From NCBI GenBank assembly GCA_016650355.1, contig JAENVX010000048.1, forward strand, positions 1-10,329: 10,329 bases of DNA, written 5' to 3'. The notes beneath the pieces are model-generated. The model was given only the letters and a program-made list of their open reading frames with translations, did not search any database and was not told where the DNA came from. Source of the stretch: Bacteroidia bacterium (lineage in GTDB: Bacteria; Bacteroidota; Bacteroidia; Cytophagales; Cyclobacteriaceae). The translations under genes and the position numbers were made by a program. Below are positions 1-6,203 of the stretch, piece by piece. How positions within the stretch are numbered: position 1 is the first letter of the stretch; each line of letters opens with the position of its first letter.

Positions 1-164
1 GAATGCCCAACAATCGAAGCATTACAATCAAGTACACCCATATGTTTGATTTGTTGGGGAAGAGATAGGATCGCAGAAGGGTTATTGTTGTGACAATAGG
101 AGATAAAGCTGTCGTACTCGAAGTTGGTAGGACGGAAGCAATAATTAAAAATAGAATAATTCAA
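1..164 (-). pseudogene. TIR-like N-terminal fragment, runs off left edge
   Basis: A minus-strand frame is open from a TGA at 165-167 to the window edge, with no ATG near its beginning (a TTG at 162-164 is the only obvious alternative start). From 125 downward it reads NFEYDSFISYCHNNNPSAI, then LSLPQQIKHMGV, then LDCNASIVGH. This follows the opening of a TIR domain: the (F/Y)DxFISY box 1 strand, a charged or Asn-rich turn, an amphipathic helix ending in a G-V pair, then a shortened 'LD...I..G' box 2. The usual 3-4 residues with Trp before 'LD' are missing, which suggests decay or a divergent copy. TIR domains are protein-interaction or NAD-cleaving modules. This could be the start of a larger gene beyond the window rather than a dead piece; the missing ATG and short box 2 favour decay. 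Assignment rests on motif recognition only. Confidence 0.42.
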
Positions 165-192
165 TCACACAGGGCTGCCCGTGCAGCTATAT

Positions 193-300
193 TTACTTGG
201 CAGGAAAATTTATCGATTTTATTATGTCATTATATACCCAACCACTTCTGCTATCGTTGCGGTAAGAGATGAAGATGTCGTATTCATATTCCCTAATCAG
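193..300 (-). pseudogene. TIR-domain N-terminus remnant
   Basis: Starting 34 bp after the stop of the nfn large-subunit gene, the minus strand reads LIREYEYDIFISYRNDSRSGWV (22 residues, split here as LIREYEYD / IFISYRNDSRSGWV), then 13 unrelated-looking residues and a TAA at 193-195. This is a near-canonical TIR box 1 ('YDIFISYR') followed by the 'xxGWV' that begins the first helix in a Bacteroidota TIR subfamily. There is no ATG in frame before it, homology stops after about 20 residues, and all three frames downstream close quickly, so this is a broken gene. It is distinct in sequence from the TIR-like piece at 1-164 and matches the same subfamily as the piece at 3661-3876. The whole 1-334 interval has no other gene I can support. 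Confidence 0.6.
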
Positions 301-334
301 AGAGGCGTTTTGAACTGTTAGATTATGGCAGATG

Positions 335-1876
335 CTAAGGATAAATATTTTGACCTTCCGGCATTGAAGTACCAGGGATTGCTATTGACGAATAGGATGG
401 CATGTCCATTCCTGCGTTTTTACTGGATTCCATTAAACCATTGAGTTTGCCATCTATTTTTTCCATTAGGTATTTATGAATACCCGCAGCAGCTTTCTTT
501 GCCTGGCCCATCGCTAGAATAACGGTTGACCCACCCGTGATGGCATCGCCAGCGGCAAAGACTCCCTTCTTGCTGGTTTGACAAGTCTCATTGTCAACTA
601 CTATAACACCCCATTTGTTGGTGTTAATTTCTTTGTCGGTAGCCGGAATGATTGGATTAACGCTGCACCCCAGGGCCATTACTACGGTGTCGCAATCTTC
701 AATAAAAAATTCTCCTGTTGGAAGCGGTGTTCTTCGTCCGGTTTCATCCGGCTCAGATAACTCCATTCGCTCGCATTTTATCTGCTTTACAAAATTATCT
801 TCATTCACAATAAATTCTACCGGGTTGGAAAGCCAGCGCCATGTAATATCTTCTTGTTCGGTATGTTTCAACTCTTCAGAGCGTGCCGGTGCTTCATCCT
901 TTGACCTTCGATAATAACAGGTTGACACTGCACCTAATCGTTTGGCTGTGCGCAGCACATCCATGGCGGTGTTACCAGCGCCTATTACTGCTACTTTTTT
1001 TCCCGAAGAAACAGGCGTGCTGTATTGCGGGAAGCGATTGGCATCCATCAGGTAAATACGGGTAAGATATTCGTTAGCCGAATACACTCCATTGGCATTT
1101 GAGCCCGGAACCTTTAACATGCGAGGAAGTCCGGCACCTGTACCAATCATTACTGCATCAAATCCTTCCCGATGTAATAAATCTTCCAGCGTCAGCACTT
1201 TTCCAATCACCATGTTATATACAAATTGAACCCCTAACCTGGAGAGAAAGCGGATGTCTTGATCTATTATTTTTATAGGAAGGCGAAAGCGTGGAATACC
1301 ATACACCATTACCCCTCCTGCCCTATGAAAGGCTTCAAACACTACTACATCATGTCCTCTAATAACTAACTCATATGCAGCAGAAAGTCCTGCGGGACCG
1401 GAGCCAATAATGGCTACACGTTTTCCGGTTGGTTCTGCTATTTCAGGAATTTCAAGGAGACCATTCATTCGTTCATAGTCAGCCGCATACCGTTCAAGAT
1501 TACCAATTCCAACAGGAATGTTTTTTCTTCCCACAACACAAACTGCCTGACATTGCTTGTCTTGAGGGCAAACTCTTCCGCAAATAGCAGGGAGAAAATT
1601 TGTCTCTCTTATTTTCTTTGCTGCCGCTGCGGTGTCTCCATTTTCAATCAATCTAATAAAACCGGGTATATCAATACCCACCGGGCATGCTCCAACACAA
1701 GCAGGCTTTTTACAGTGAAGACAACGCATTGCCTCCTCTAATGCCTGCTCATTTGAATACCCTATAGGCACTTCATCAAAATTTTTTATTCTGGATTGAG
1801 GAGGGCTCAAGGGCATTTCCTGATGAGGAATTTTTGCTCTTTCTCTGTTGCTTAAGGTTGGTCGATCAGAAATCAT
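335..1876 (-). CDS. nfnB: NfnB/GltD-type FAD-NADPH oxidoreductase large subunit
   Basis: Large subunit of an NADH-dependent reduced ferredoxin:NADP+ oxidoreductase-type complex (also annotated as homotetrameric or small-subunit-like 'NADPH glutamate synthase'). It is cytoplasmic. In this family it holds FAD, the NADP(H) site and two [4Fe-4S] clusters. Seen here: an N-terminal double cluster motif with Cys52, 55, 60 and 64 and Cys99, 103, 109 and 113; FAD Rossmann motif GSGPAGL at 158-164; NADP(H) motif GAGNTAMD at 299-306; and the terminal FAD motif GVFAAGDAITGGS at 438-450. Its 513 aa are somewhat longer than typical (about 460-470), because of a short tail of about 35 residues rich in Ser, Pro and Met. 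It begins 10 bp after the stop of the small-subunit gene and is surely co-transcribed. No gltB-like gene is nearby, so the Nfn reading is preferred over glutamate synthase. Whether it performs electron bifurcation cannot be told from sequence alone. Confidence 0.88.
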   Translation of the reverse strand: MISDRPTLSNRERAKIPHQEMPLSPPQSRIKNFDEVPIGYSNEQALEEAMRCLHCKKPACVGACPVGIDIPGFIRLIENGDTAAAAKKIRETNFLPAICGRVCPQDKQCQAVCVVGRKNIPVGIGNLERYAADYERMNGLLEIPEIAEPTGKRVAIIGSGPAGLSAAYELVIRGHDVVVFEAFHRAGGVMVYGIPRFRLPIKIIDQDIRFLSRLGVQFVYNMVIGKVLTLEDLLHREGFDAVMIGTGAGLPRMLKVPGSNANGVYSANEYLTRIYLMDANRFPQYSTPVSSGKKVAVIGAGNTAMDVLRTAKRLGAVSTCYYRRSKDEAPARSEELKHTEQEDITWRWLSNPVEFIVNEDNFVKQIKCERMELSEPDETGRRTPLPTGEFFIEDCDTVVMALGCSVNPIIPATDKEINTNKWGVIVVDNETCQTSKKGVFAAGDAITGGSTVILAMGQAKKAAAGIHKYLMEKIDGKLNGLMESSKNAGMDMPSYSSIAIPGTSMPEGQNIYP

Positions 1877-1886
1877 ATCCAGATTC

Positions 1887-3524
1887 TTAAACTTTCATAT
1901 TTGTGAAAGCAATTTTTTCTTGCTCGGCAAACATTTTCTGTCGCTTCATAAGATTCTCAAAATCTACTTTATGCCCATCAAAGTCAGGGCCATGGAAGCA
2001 GGCAAATTTTGTTTCACCCCCAACGGTTACCCGGCAAGCACCGCACATACCGGTTCCATCTACCATAATTGCGTTAAGTGAAACATACGTGAGGATTTTC
2101 TTATCACGTGTCATTTCACTCACCGCTTTCATCATGGGTACTGGTCCAACGGCCAGCACATAAATTACATCCTCGAGAGCTAGAATTTTTTGTAGTGCGT
2201 CTGTAACGAAACCCTGTATGCCCATAGACCCATCATTGGTAGAGACAAGTACTTCATCGCAAACCTGGTTCAACTCATTAAGCATAATCAGGTTGTCCGA
2301 ACTGCGGGCTCCTACGATTCCTATGACTTTATTGCCCAATGTTTTGATATCCTTTGCCGTAGGAATAATGGCACCGGTTCCGTAGCCTCCACCGATCACT
2401 ATGCATGTACCCATCTTCTCAGGAAGTGATGATCGTTCACCAAGCGGCCCAACAACATCTTGAAAAATATCGCCCGGCTCCATCGCATTAATTTCTGTTG
2501 TCGTTTTGCCAACAGCAGAAACAATGATATCGAGCAGACCTTGCTTTCGATTCCATCCGCAAACTGACAAGGGTATTCGCTCGCTGAAAATATGAGGGCG
2601 AATAATGATGAACTGTCCTCCCTCAATCTTTTGCGCAATGTATGGCGCCTGAATGCTGAAGTGATATGTATTGGCACAGAGAAGCCTCTTTGTGATAATT
2701 TTAAATTGCTGTATATACTTTTGAGTTGAATAGGAGCGTTGGCGGAAGTATGGTAAAAATTCCTCTGCTTCTCTTCGTACGATAAAGGCTCTATCCCAAT
2801 TATGCAGTTCGTCCCTTCCTGCTATAGTAAGGAATGCCTTATATAGTTTTATTTCATTTTCATCTGATAACAATCCTTTGCGCATCATTCTACCAAGAGA
2901 ATAGGCAGCATTTTTTCGAACCAGGGCTTGTGCATTTGACAAGAAGCTAACAACAGTATCAAACATGTGTTCTCTGAGCTCATTGTCGAAGGCAGAGGGG
3001 GGAAGTTTTTGCGCCAACCGGCCTACTGTGTGCAATGCTACTGAAGTGATTTGATGGTTGTTGCTTTTTGCAACATTGAGTATCGCTGGTAGTGCTGCGG
3101 TAACTTCAGGGATTTTAAAAAAAGATAATGCCTGAACAATATTGATGAGGTCACTCTCATGATTCTGAAGATCACTAAGTTTTTCAAGGATGTATTGAAG
3201 ACCCGCTTTTCCGTTTCGTGCCAGCGTCTGACCAAAATATACTGCTGATTCACTATCGGCTTCAAGCATTTCCTTGAATAGATAAGGTATCATTTCAGGC
3301 CCAAATCCTACGATCCTCTTTTCAATATGCACGGCCAGCTTAGGAAAGTCTGTTGATCCGGTATGATGTGTATGGAAGAACACATCAGAAAGGGTTGTGG
3401 ATAAATCAATTTTTTCCGCTAAACTAAAATCATTAATCTGCTTAACGGCTTGTATAGTCATAGTGACTGACTCCACAGAATGCGTGTCAAGATTTTGGAC
3501 TATTTGATTAACCCTATCCGTCAT
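1887..3524 (-). CDS. HEAT-repeat-like domain fused to NfnA-type FAD/[2Fe-2S] subunit
   Basis: The C-terminal part, residues about 270-545, is an NfnA/PyrK-like electron-transfer subunit. It has a ferredoxin-reductase FAD-binding barrel (RIPLSV at 316-321, GPLGERS at 359-365), an NAD-binding lobe with GGGYGTGAIIP at 378-388, then a C-terminal [2Fe-2S] motif. The cluster ligands read Asp489, Cys494, Cys497 and Cys509, in DGTGMCGAC and ACFHGPDFDG. The Asp-plus-three-Cys pattern is that of NfnA (sulfide dehydrogenase small subunit), whereas PyrK uses four Cys. Residues 1-265 are extra. They form alternating amphipathic helices (for example 183-215, FLSNAQALVRKNAAYSLGRM), resembling HEAT repeats, and have no signal peptide. 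Family members are usually about 280 aa, so this protein is nearly twice normal length. The downstream large-subunit gene follows after 10 bp. Start: first ATG of the frame; no strong ribosome-binding site is visible. The fusion is seen directly as one uninterrupted frame; the role of the repeat region is unknown. Confidence 0.85.
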   Translation of the reverse strand: MTDRVNQIVQNLDTHSVESVTMTIQAVKQINDFSLAEKIDLSTTLSDVFFHTHHTGSTDFPKLAVHIEKRIVGFGPEMIPYLFKEMLEADSESAVYFGQTLARNGKAGLQYILEKLSDLQNHESDLINIVQALSFFKIPEVTAALPAILNVAKSNNHQITSVALHTVGRLAQKLPPSAFDNELREHMFDTVVSFLSNAQALVRKNAAYSLGRMMRKGLLSDENEIKLYKAFLTIAGRDELHNWDRAFIVRREAEEFLPYFRQRSYSTQKYIQQFKIITKRLLCANTYHFSIQAPYIAQKIEGGQFIIIRPHIFSERIPLSVCGWNRKQGLLDIIVSAVGKTTTEINAMEPGDIFQDVVGPLGERSSLPEKMGTCIVIGGGYGTGAIIPTAKDIKTLGNKVIGIVGARSSDNLIMLNELNQVCDEVLVSTNDGSMGIQGFVTDALQKILALEDVIYVLAVGPVPMMKAVSEMTRDKKILTYVSLNAIMVDGTGMCGACRVTVGGETKFACFHGPDFDGHKVDFENLMKRQKMFAEQEKIAFTNMKV

Positions 3525-3660
3525 TTTTGATTAGATGCTGTTCACATGAAATAATTCCTGATCCCAACAACTCAAGTTAGTAAGAATTAATCGGCTTGAG
3601 AATGACTAAAATCAGGATAATACCTTATCCATGTCATTAAAGAGTGAAATGGATATAGGG

Positions 3661-3876
3661 TCAAAACTCACGTTGCTAAGTAAATGATTTCGGATCGCAA
3701 TAGGTGTGGGAAACGATAGGGAAGAAGCTAAGACACTTCAGTTTTTCCTCGAGGCTTTTGTCAACGTTGTGGGGTTCTAATAAACCATCGTGCGGGTTTT
3801 GATCAAAGTAGATCGAAAGTGGATGGAAGGCATTTGCTAAAGATCGAAATTTGTTGTGTCGACTGCAGCAAATCCA
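3661..3876 (-). pseudogene. TIR-domain middle fragment, decayed
   Basis: The 440-bp gap between the VWA gene and the nfn operon contains an open minus-strand frame of 66 codons (3679-3876) with no ATG. It reads SLANAFHPL, then SIYFDQNPHDGLLE, PHNVDKSLEEKLKCL, SFFPIVSHTYCDPKSFT, then TAG. This follows the box 2 to box 3 portion of a Bacteroidota TIR subfamily ('xYFDxNPHDGLLETHxVDxSLxxKLKCLIFIPIxSxTYCDPKSFAW'). Past the TAG at 3676-3678 the same frame continues QREF and then TGA, matching the usual 'WQHEF'. So the stop sits at the conserved Trp (TGG to TAG, one base). Box 1 is absent upstream, where a TAA (3877-3879) and the terminator of the VWA gene intervene. I see nothing recognisable in the remaining 3525-3660, which must hold the nfn promoter; no clear Bacteroidota -7 (TAnnTTTG) box was found. 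Confidence 0.72.
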
Positions 3877-3887
3877 TTAAAAACTCC

Positions 3888-3921
3888 AAAAAGGAAAAGG
3901 TGTTCAAAATGAACACCTTTT
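3888..3921 (-). terminator. Intrinsic terminator of the VWA gene
   Basis: A perfect 11-bp stem (3895-3905 with 3911-3921, sequence AAAAGGTGTTC / GAACACCTTTT) closes a 5-nt loop. In minus-strand sense the stem is followed by CCTTTTTGG, giving a T-rich tail, and is preceded by A residues. It begins 44 bp after the VWA stop codon. Its A-flank could allow some bidirectional activity, but no plus-strand gene approaches it. It insulates the VWA gene from the nfn operon. Confidence 0.82.
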
Positions 3922-3964
3922 AACTCAGTTTATAAAATGTAGGTTTACCTTATTGTGAGATGTA

Positions 3965-5131
3965 CTACCAAACCAGATTTTTTGACCTAGCTTTTTCCCG
4001 GATGGCTTTGATCATGGCTGCATCGAGCGTTGTTTCCTCATTCTCTTTTTGACTGTGAGTAGCAATGTACTCCTGACGTTTCTTGTTCAACTCCTGAATT
4101 TCGTTCTGAATTGTTTTACGCTCATTGGTTTTTTGTGTTACATACCCTTTGCGTTGTTCAGCAGACATTCCCTGCATTTCTTCGGGAAGTTGTTCTGAGG
4201 GGGCGGCAGAAATTACACTTTCGTCCTCTTTCGCTGCATCCACTAAATCCCATGATGAATTTTTATAAGCATGTGTACTTTTTGAAACAGCTCTTTCAAC
4301 TTTATTGGCCATGCCATAACTCTCCGCATTTATGTCCTGTGTAGCTTGTGCCGCCTTCTTTTGTTCGCCTGATATGCCATAGTAGATATACGTTTTGTTC
4401 AATCGCTCATTGCATGCAGCAATTTTTGAATCATACGGAGTGGAGATATAGACTGTTTTACGATTTTGTTCAATACTCATATAGCTTCCACCAGTAATAT
4501 CTGCTCCATCTTTCCAGTTGGTGTGCATGCCTTCTTCAAAATGTCCGCAGAATATCGTGTTCACGATCACGCCTTTTTCTTTTGCAACGGAGCAAGCAAT
4601 TCGATATGAAACAGCGCCTTGTGTGAACGGCTCATTACCCGCAATAAAAATCATTTTCAAATCTGCATTCGAGGTTGACCAGGCAAGCTGGTTAAGTGAA
4701 GTCTTGATCACCTGACCACAAAATTCATTACCTCCATTGGTAGAAAGCGCAAACAATTTTTCAGAGATCAAATCTAAGTCATCCGTCAAGCCGCTCACCT
4801 GGCGAATGTATCCTTCCGATGACGGCAGGCCATCGTTTCCGTATTCATACAAAGCAATTTTAATGCTGGGTCTCGAACCGTCTCCACATTTTGCTGCTGC
4901 CAGTTCGTTTACAATTTTCCAAAGTTGTGATTTGGCCTGATCGATAAGTCCATCCATGCTGTTACTTGTATCCAATAACAAGGCAAGCATAATTTGTTGG
5001 TCCTTTGCTTTGGTTTTTTCAGGCATTGACTCAATTGAATTAATCGATCTGAAGCCTGATGCTATGGTGATGCCCAAAATGACAATAACCACTTTTAAAA
5101 AACGAGGGCTGATAATGTTCATGGTTTCCAT
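3965..5131 (-). CDS. VWA-domain protein, secreted or membrane-anchored
   Basis: A protein of 388 residues. Residues 9-30 form a hydrophobic segment after positive residues (signal peptide or N-terminal anchor; no lipobox Cys is evident), so the rest is likely periplasmic or surface-exposed. Residues about 46-235 are a von Willebrand factor A domain. The metal-ion-dependent adhesion site reads DTSNS at 54-58, with a probable Thr116 in GLTDD. The third position, usually 'TDG', reads IAGNEPF (163-169), typical of a bacterial VWA subfamily I recognise but whose function is not established. The C-terminal about 320-388 is charged and helical, probably a coiled coil (EIQELNKKRQEY). Start: ATG at 5131; a second ATG at 5122 is equally possible and leaves the signal segment intact. 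It appears monocistronic, with its own terminator downstream and a 206-bp upstream gap. The partner or ligand is unknown. Confidence 0.82.
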   Translation of the reverse strand: METMNIISPRFLKVVIVILGITIASGFRSINSIESMPEKTKAKDQQIMLALLLDTSNSMDGLIDQAKSQLWKIVNELAAAKCGDGSRPSIKIALYEYGNDGLPSSEGYIRQVSGLTDDLDLISEKLFALSTNGGNEFCGQVIKTSLNQLAWSTSNADLKMIFIAGNEPFTQGAVSYRIACSVAKEKGVIVNTIFCGHFEEGMHTNWKDGADITGGSYMSIEQNRKTVYISTPYDSKIAACNERLNKTYIYYGISGEQKKAAQATQDINAESYGMANKVERAVSKSTHAYKNSSWDLVDAAKEDESVISAAPSEQLPEEMQGMSAEQRKGYVTQKTNERKTIQNEIQELNKKRQEYIATHSQKENEETTLDAAMIKAIREKARSKNLVW

Positions 5132-5155
5132 ACAATAGTTGTTTAAAGTTTATTG

Positions 5156-5169
5156 TAGGATGCATCCTA
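5156..5169. promoter_or_regulatory. 14-bp perfect palindrome upstream of the VWA gene
   Basis: TAGGATGCATCCTA is a perfect palindrome lying 25 bp upstream of the VWA start codon. The arms CAATA and TATTG (5133-5137 and 5151-5155) lie between it and the gene. The position fits an operator or a site overlapping the promoter or leader, but no regulator is known and a single copy is weak evidence. The rest of the 206-bp gap (5132-5337) holds no gene I can support and no clear terminator for the preceding operon. Confidence 0.3.
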
Positions 5170-5337
5170 TCGTTAGATTCCATAAAATTTCAGGTCAAAA
5201 AATTTTTTGAGTAACAAAACGATACCCAAAATCAACTAGAAAGAGTCAAAAAGGCGATTCTCTCGTTTTAGGAAATTGAATATAAACGCGCTGTAGAAGC
5301 CATGTTAATCAGGATGTAATAAGGAATCAGATCACCC

Positions 5338-6201
5338 TTAAAGAGGATAAGCACAGTGCTGTCCGATTTTTAGGACACTAAAAGGTTGATGTAATTCCTT
5401 CGCTTCGAATACAAAGTCCGCTGGATCAGCAGTATTAAACTCAAATAAATCATAATGATGAGGAATGACACATCTTGCTCCTGCTTGTCTACCAAGTTGT
5501 GCGGCCTCTTTGGCAGTAAGGTTTCCTGCTACGCCTCGGGAAGGATCGTTACCGTTAATGGGTAAGAAAGCAACATCAAGATCAAATGGCTTCAGGATAT
5601 CAGCCATACTATCATACCACAAGGTATCACCACTATGATAGATTGAAAATTTGCCGAACTGAACAACAAAGCCCATAAACTTACAACGCCCCATTTCATC
5701 TCTATCAATTGTATTGTGTGCAGCCGGCACTCCATGAAAAGTGAATCCTTTCACCTCCATTGTTTCACCGTCATTTAAACCAATTGGAAAATCATGAGCG
5801 CATTTCACCCGATCGGTTACAAAGGTTCGGTTCGCCTCGGGTATAATAAATTTAATTTCAGGATTAGCTCTCAACAATGGGATTAATGTTTCAGCGTCCA
5901 GGTGATCAGTGTGATTATGACTAGACGTCACTATATCAATCATGTCTAACAGACTGGGGTCAATCACCAACTCACTCATCCTGACATGAGGTTTGTTGGT
6001 CCCTGCGTATTTTGTTGATAAAGTATCAGATAAGTACGGATCAAAAAGAACACAGCTTCCATTCCACTGAATCAGAAATCCACTTTGGCCTAACCACCAA
6101 ATATCAAAATGATCTGATGTTGCATTTTCCTTTGCTCTATAAAGCTGTATTTGTAGTTCGTGGTCTTTGCAAAAAGCAGGAATCAATTGTGACGGACTCA
6201 T
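5338..6201 (-). CDS. UlaG-like metallo-beta-lactamase-fold hydrolase
   Basis: A 287-residue cytoplasmic metal-dependent hydrolase of the MBL superfamily, closest in layout to UlaG (L-ascorbate-6-phosphate lactonase) and related phosphodiesterase- or lactonase-like proteins. Metal ligands are visible: HNHTDHLD (His95, His97, Asp99, His100), His162 in PAAHNT, Asp192 in YHSGDT, and His249 in IPHHY. WWLGQSGFLI (35-44) is the usual first strand pair. Start choice: the frame is open to an ATG at 6294, but that would overlap the upstream gene by 91 bp. The ATG at 6201 lies two bases after the upstream stop, behind an AGAGAGAG stretch that may serve as ribosome-binding site, and gives a normal family length. 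It is the last gene of the operon. A lactonase role after a sugar dehydrogenase would suit the neighbours, but the substrate is not determined. Confidence 0.85.
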   Translation of the reverse strand: MSPSQLIPAFCKDHELQIQLYRAKENATSDHFDIWWLGQSGFLIQWNGSCVLFDPYLSDTLSTKYAGTNKPHVRMSELVIDPSLLDMIDIVTSSHNHTDHLDAETLIPLLRANPEIKFIIPEANRTFVTDRVKCAHDFPIGLNDGETMEVKGFTFHGVPAAHNTIDRDEMGRCKFMGFVVQFGKFSIYHSGDTLWYDSMADILKPFDLDVAFLPINGNDPSRGVAGNLTAKEAAQLGRQAGARCVIPHHYDLFEFNTADPADFVFEAKELHQPFSVLKIGQHCAYPL

Positions 6202-6203
6202 AC

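Noticed and set aside
174..187. Hairpin GCTGC-CCGT-GCAGC as a terminator for the nfn operon
   Set aside because: The stem is only 5 bp and no T-tract follows in the minus-strand direction.
90..272. Plus-strand 60-codon open frame at the left edge
   Set aside because: It lies antisense to the two TIR-like minus-strand fragments and has no recognisable domain or ribosome-binding site; best explained as a shadow.
335..1876. Reading the large subunit as the small subunit of assimilatory glutamate synthase
   Set aside because: No glutamate synthase large subunit is adjacent, while an NfnA-type partner with the Asp-plus-three-Cys cluster motif is directly upstream.
2399..2677. 92-codon minus-strand frame inside the HEAT-NfnA gene
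   Set aside because: It overlaps the conserved FAD/NAD domain in a different frame and shows no domain of its own.
5170..5337. A start-less hydrophobic minus-strand frame (LKRENRLFDSF, then LILGIVLLLKKFF after a stop) as a decayed membrane protein
   Set aside because: It is interrupted by stops and short, and I cannot match it to a family; AT-rich DNA gives such hydrophobic readings by chance.
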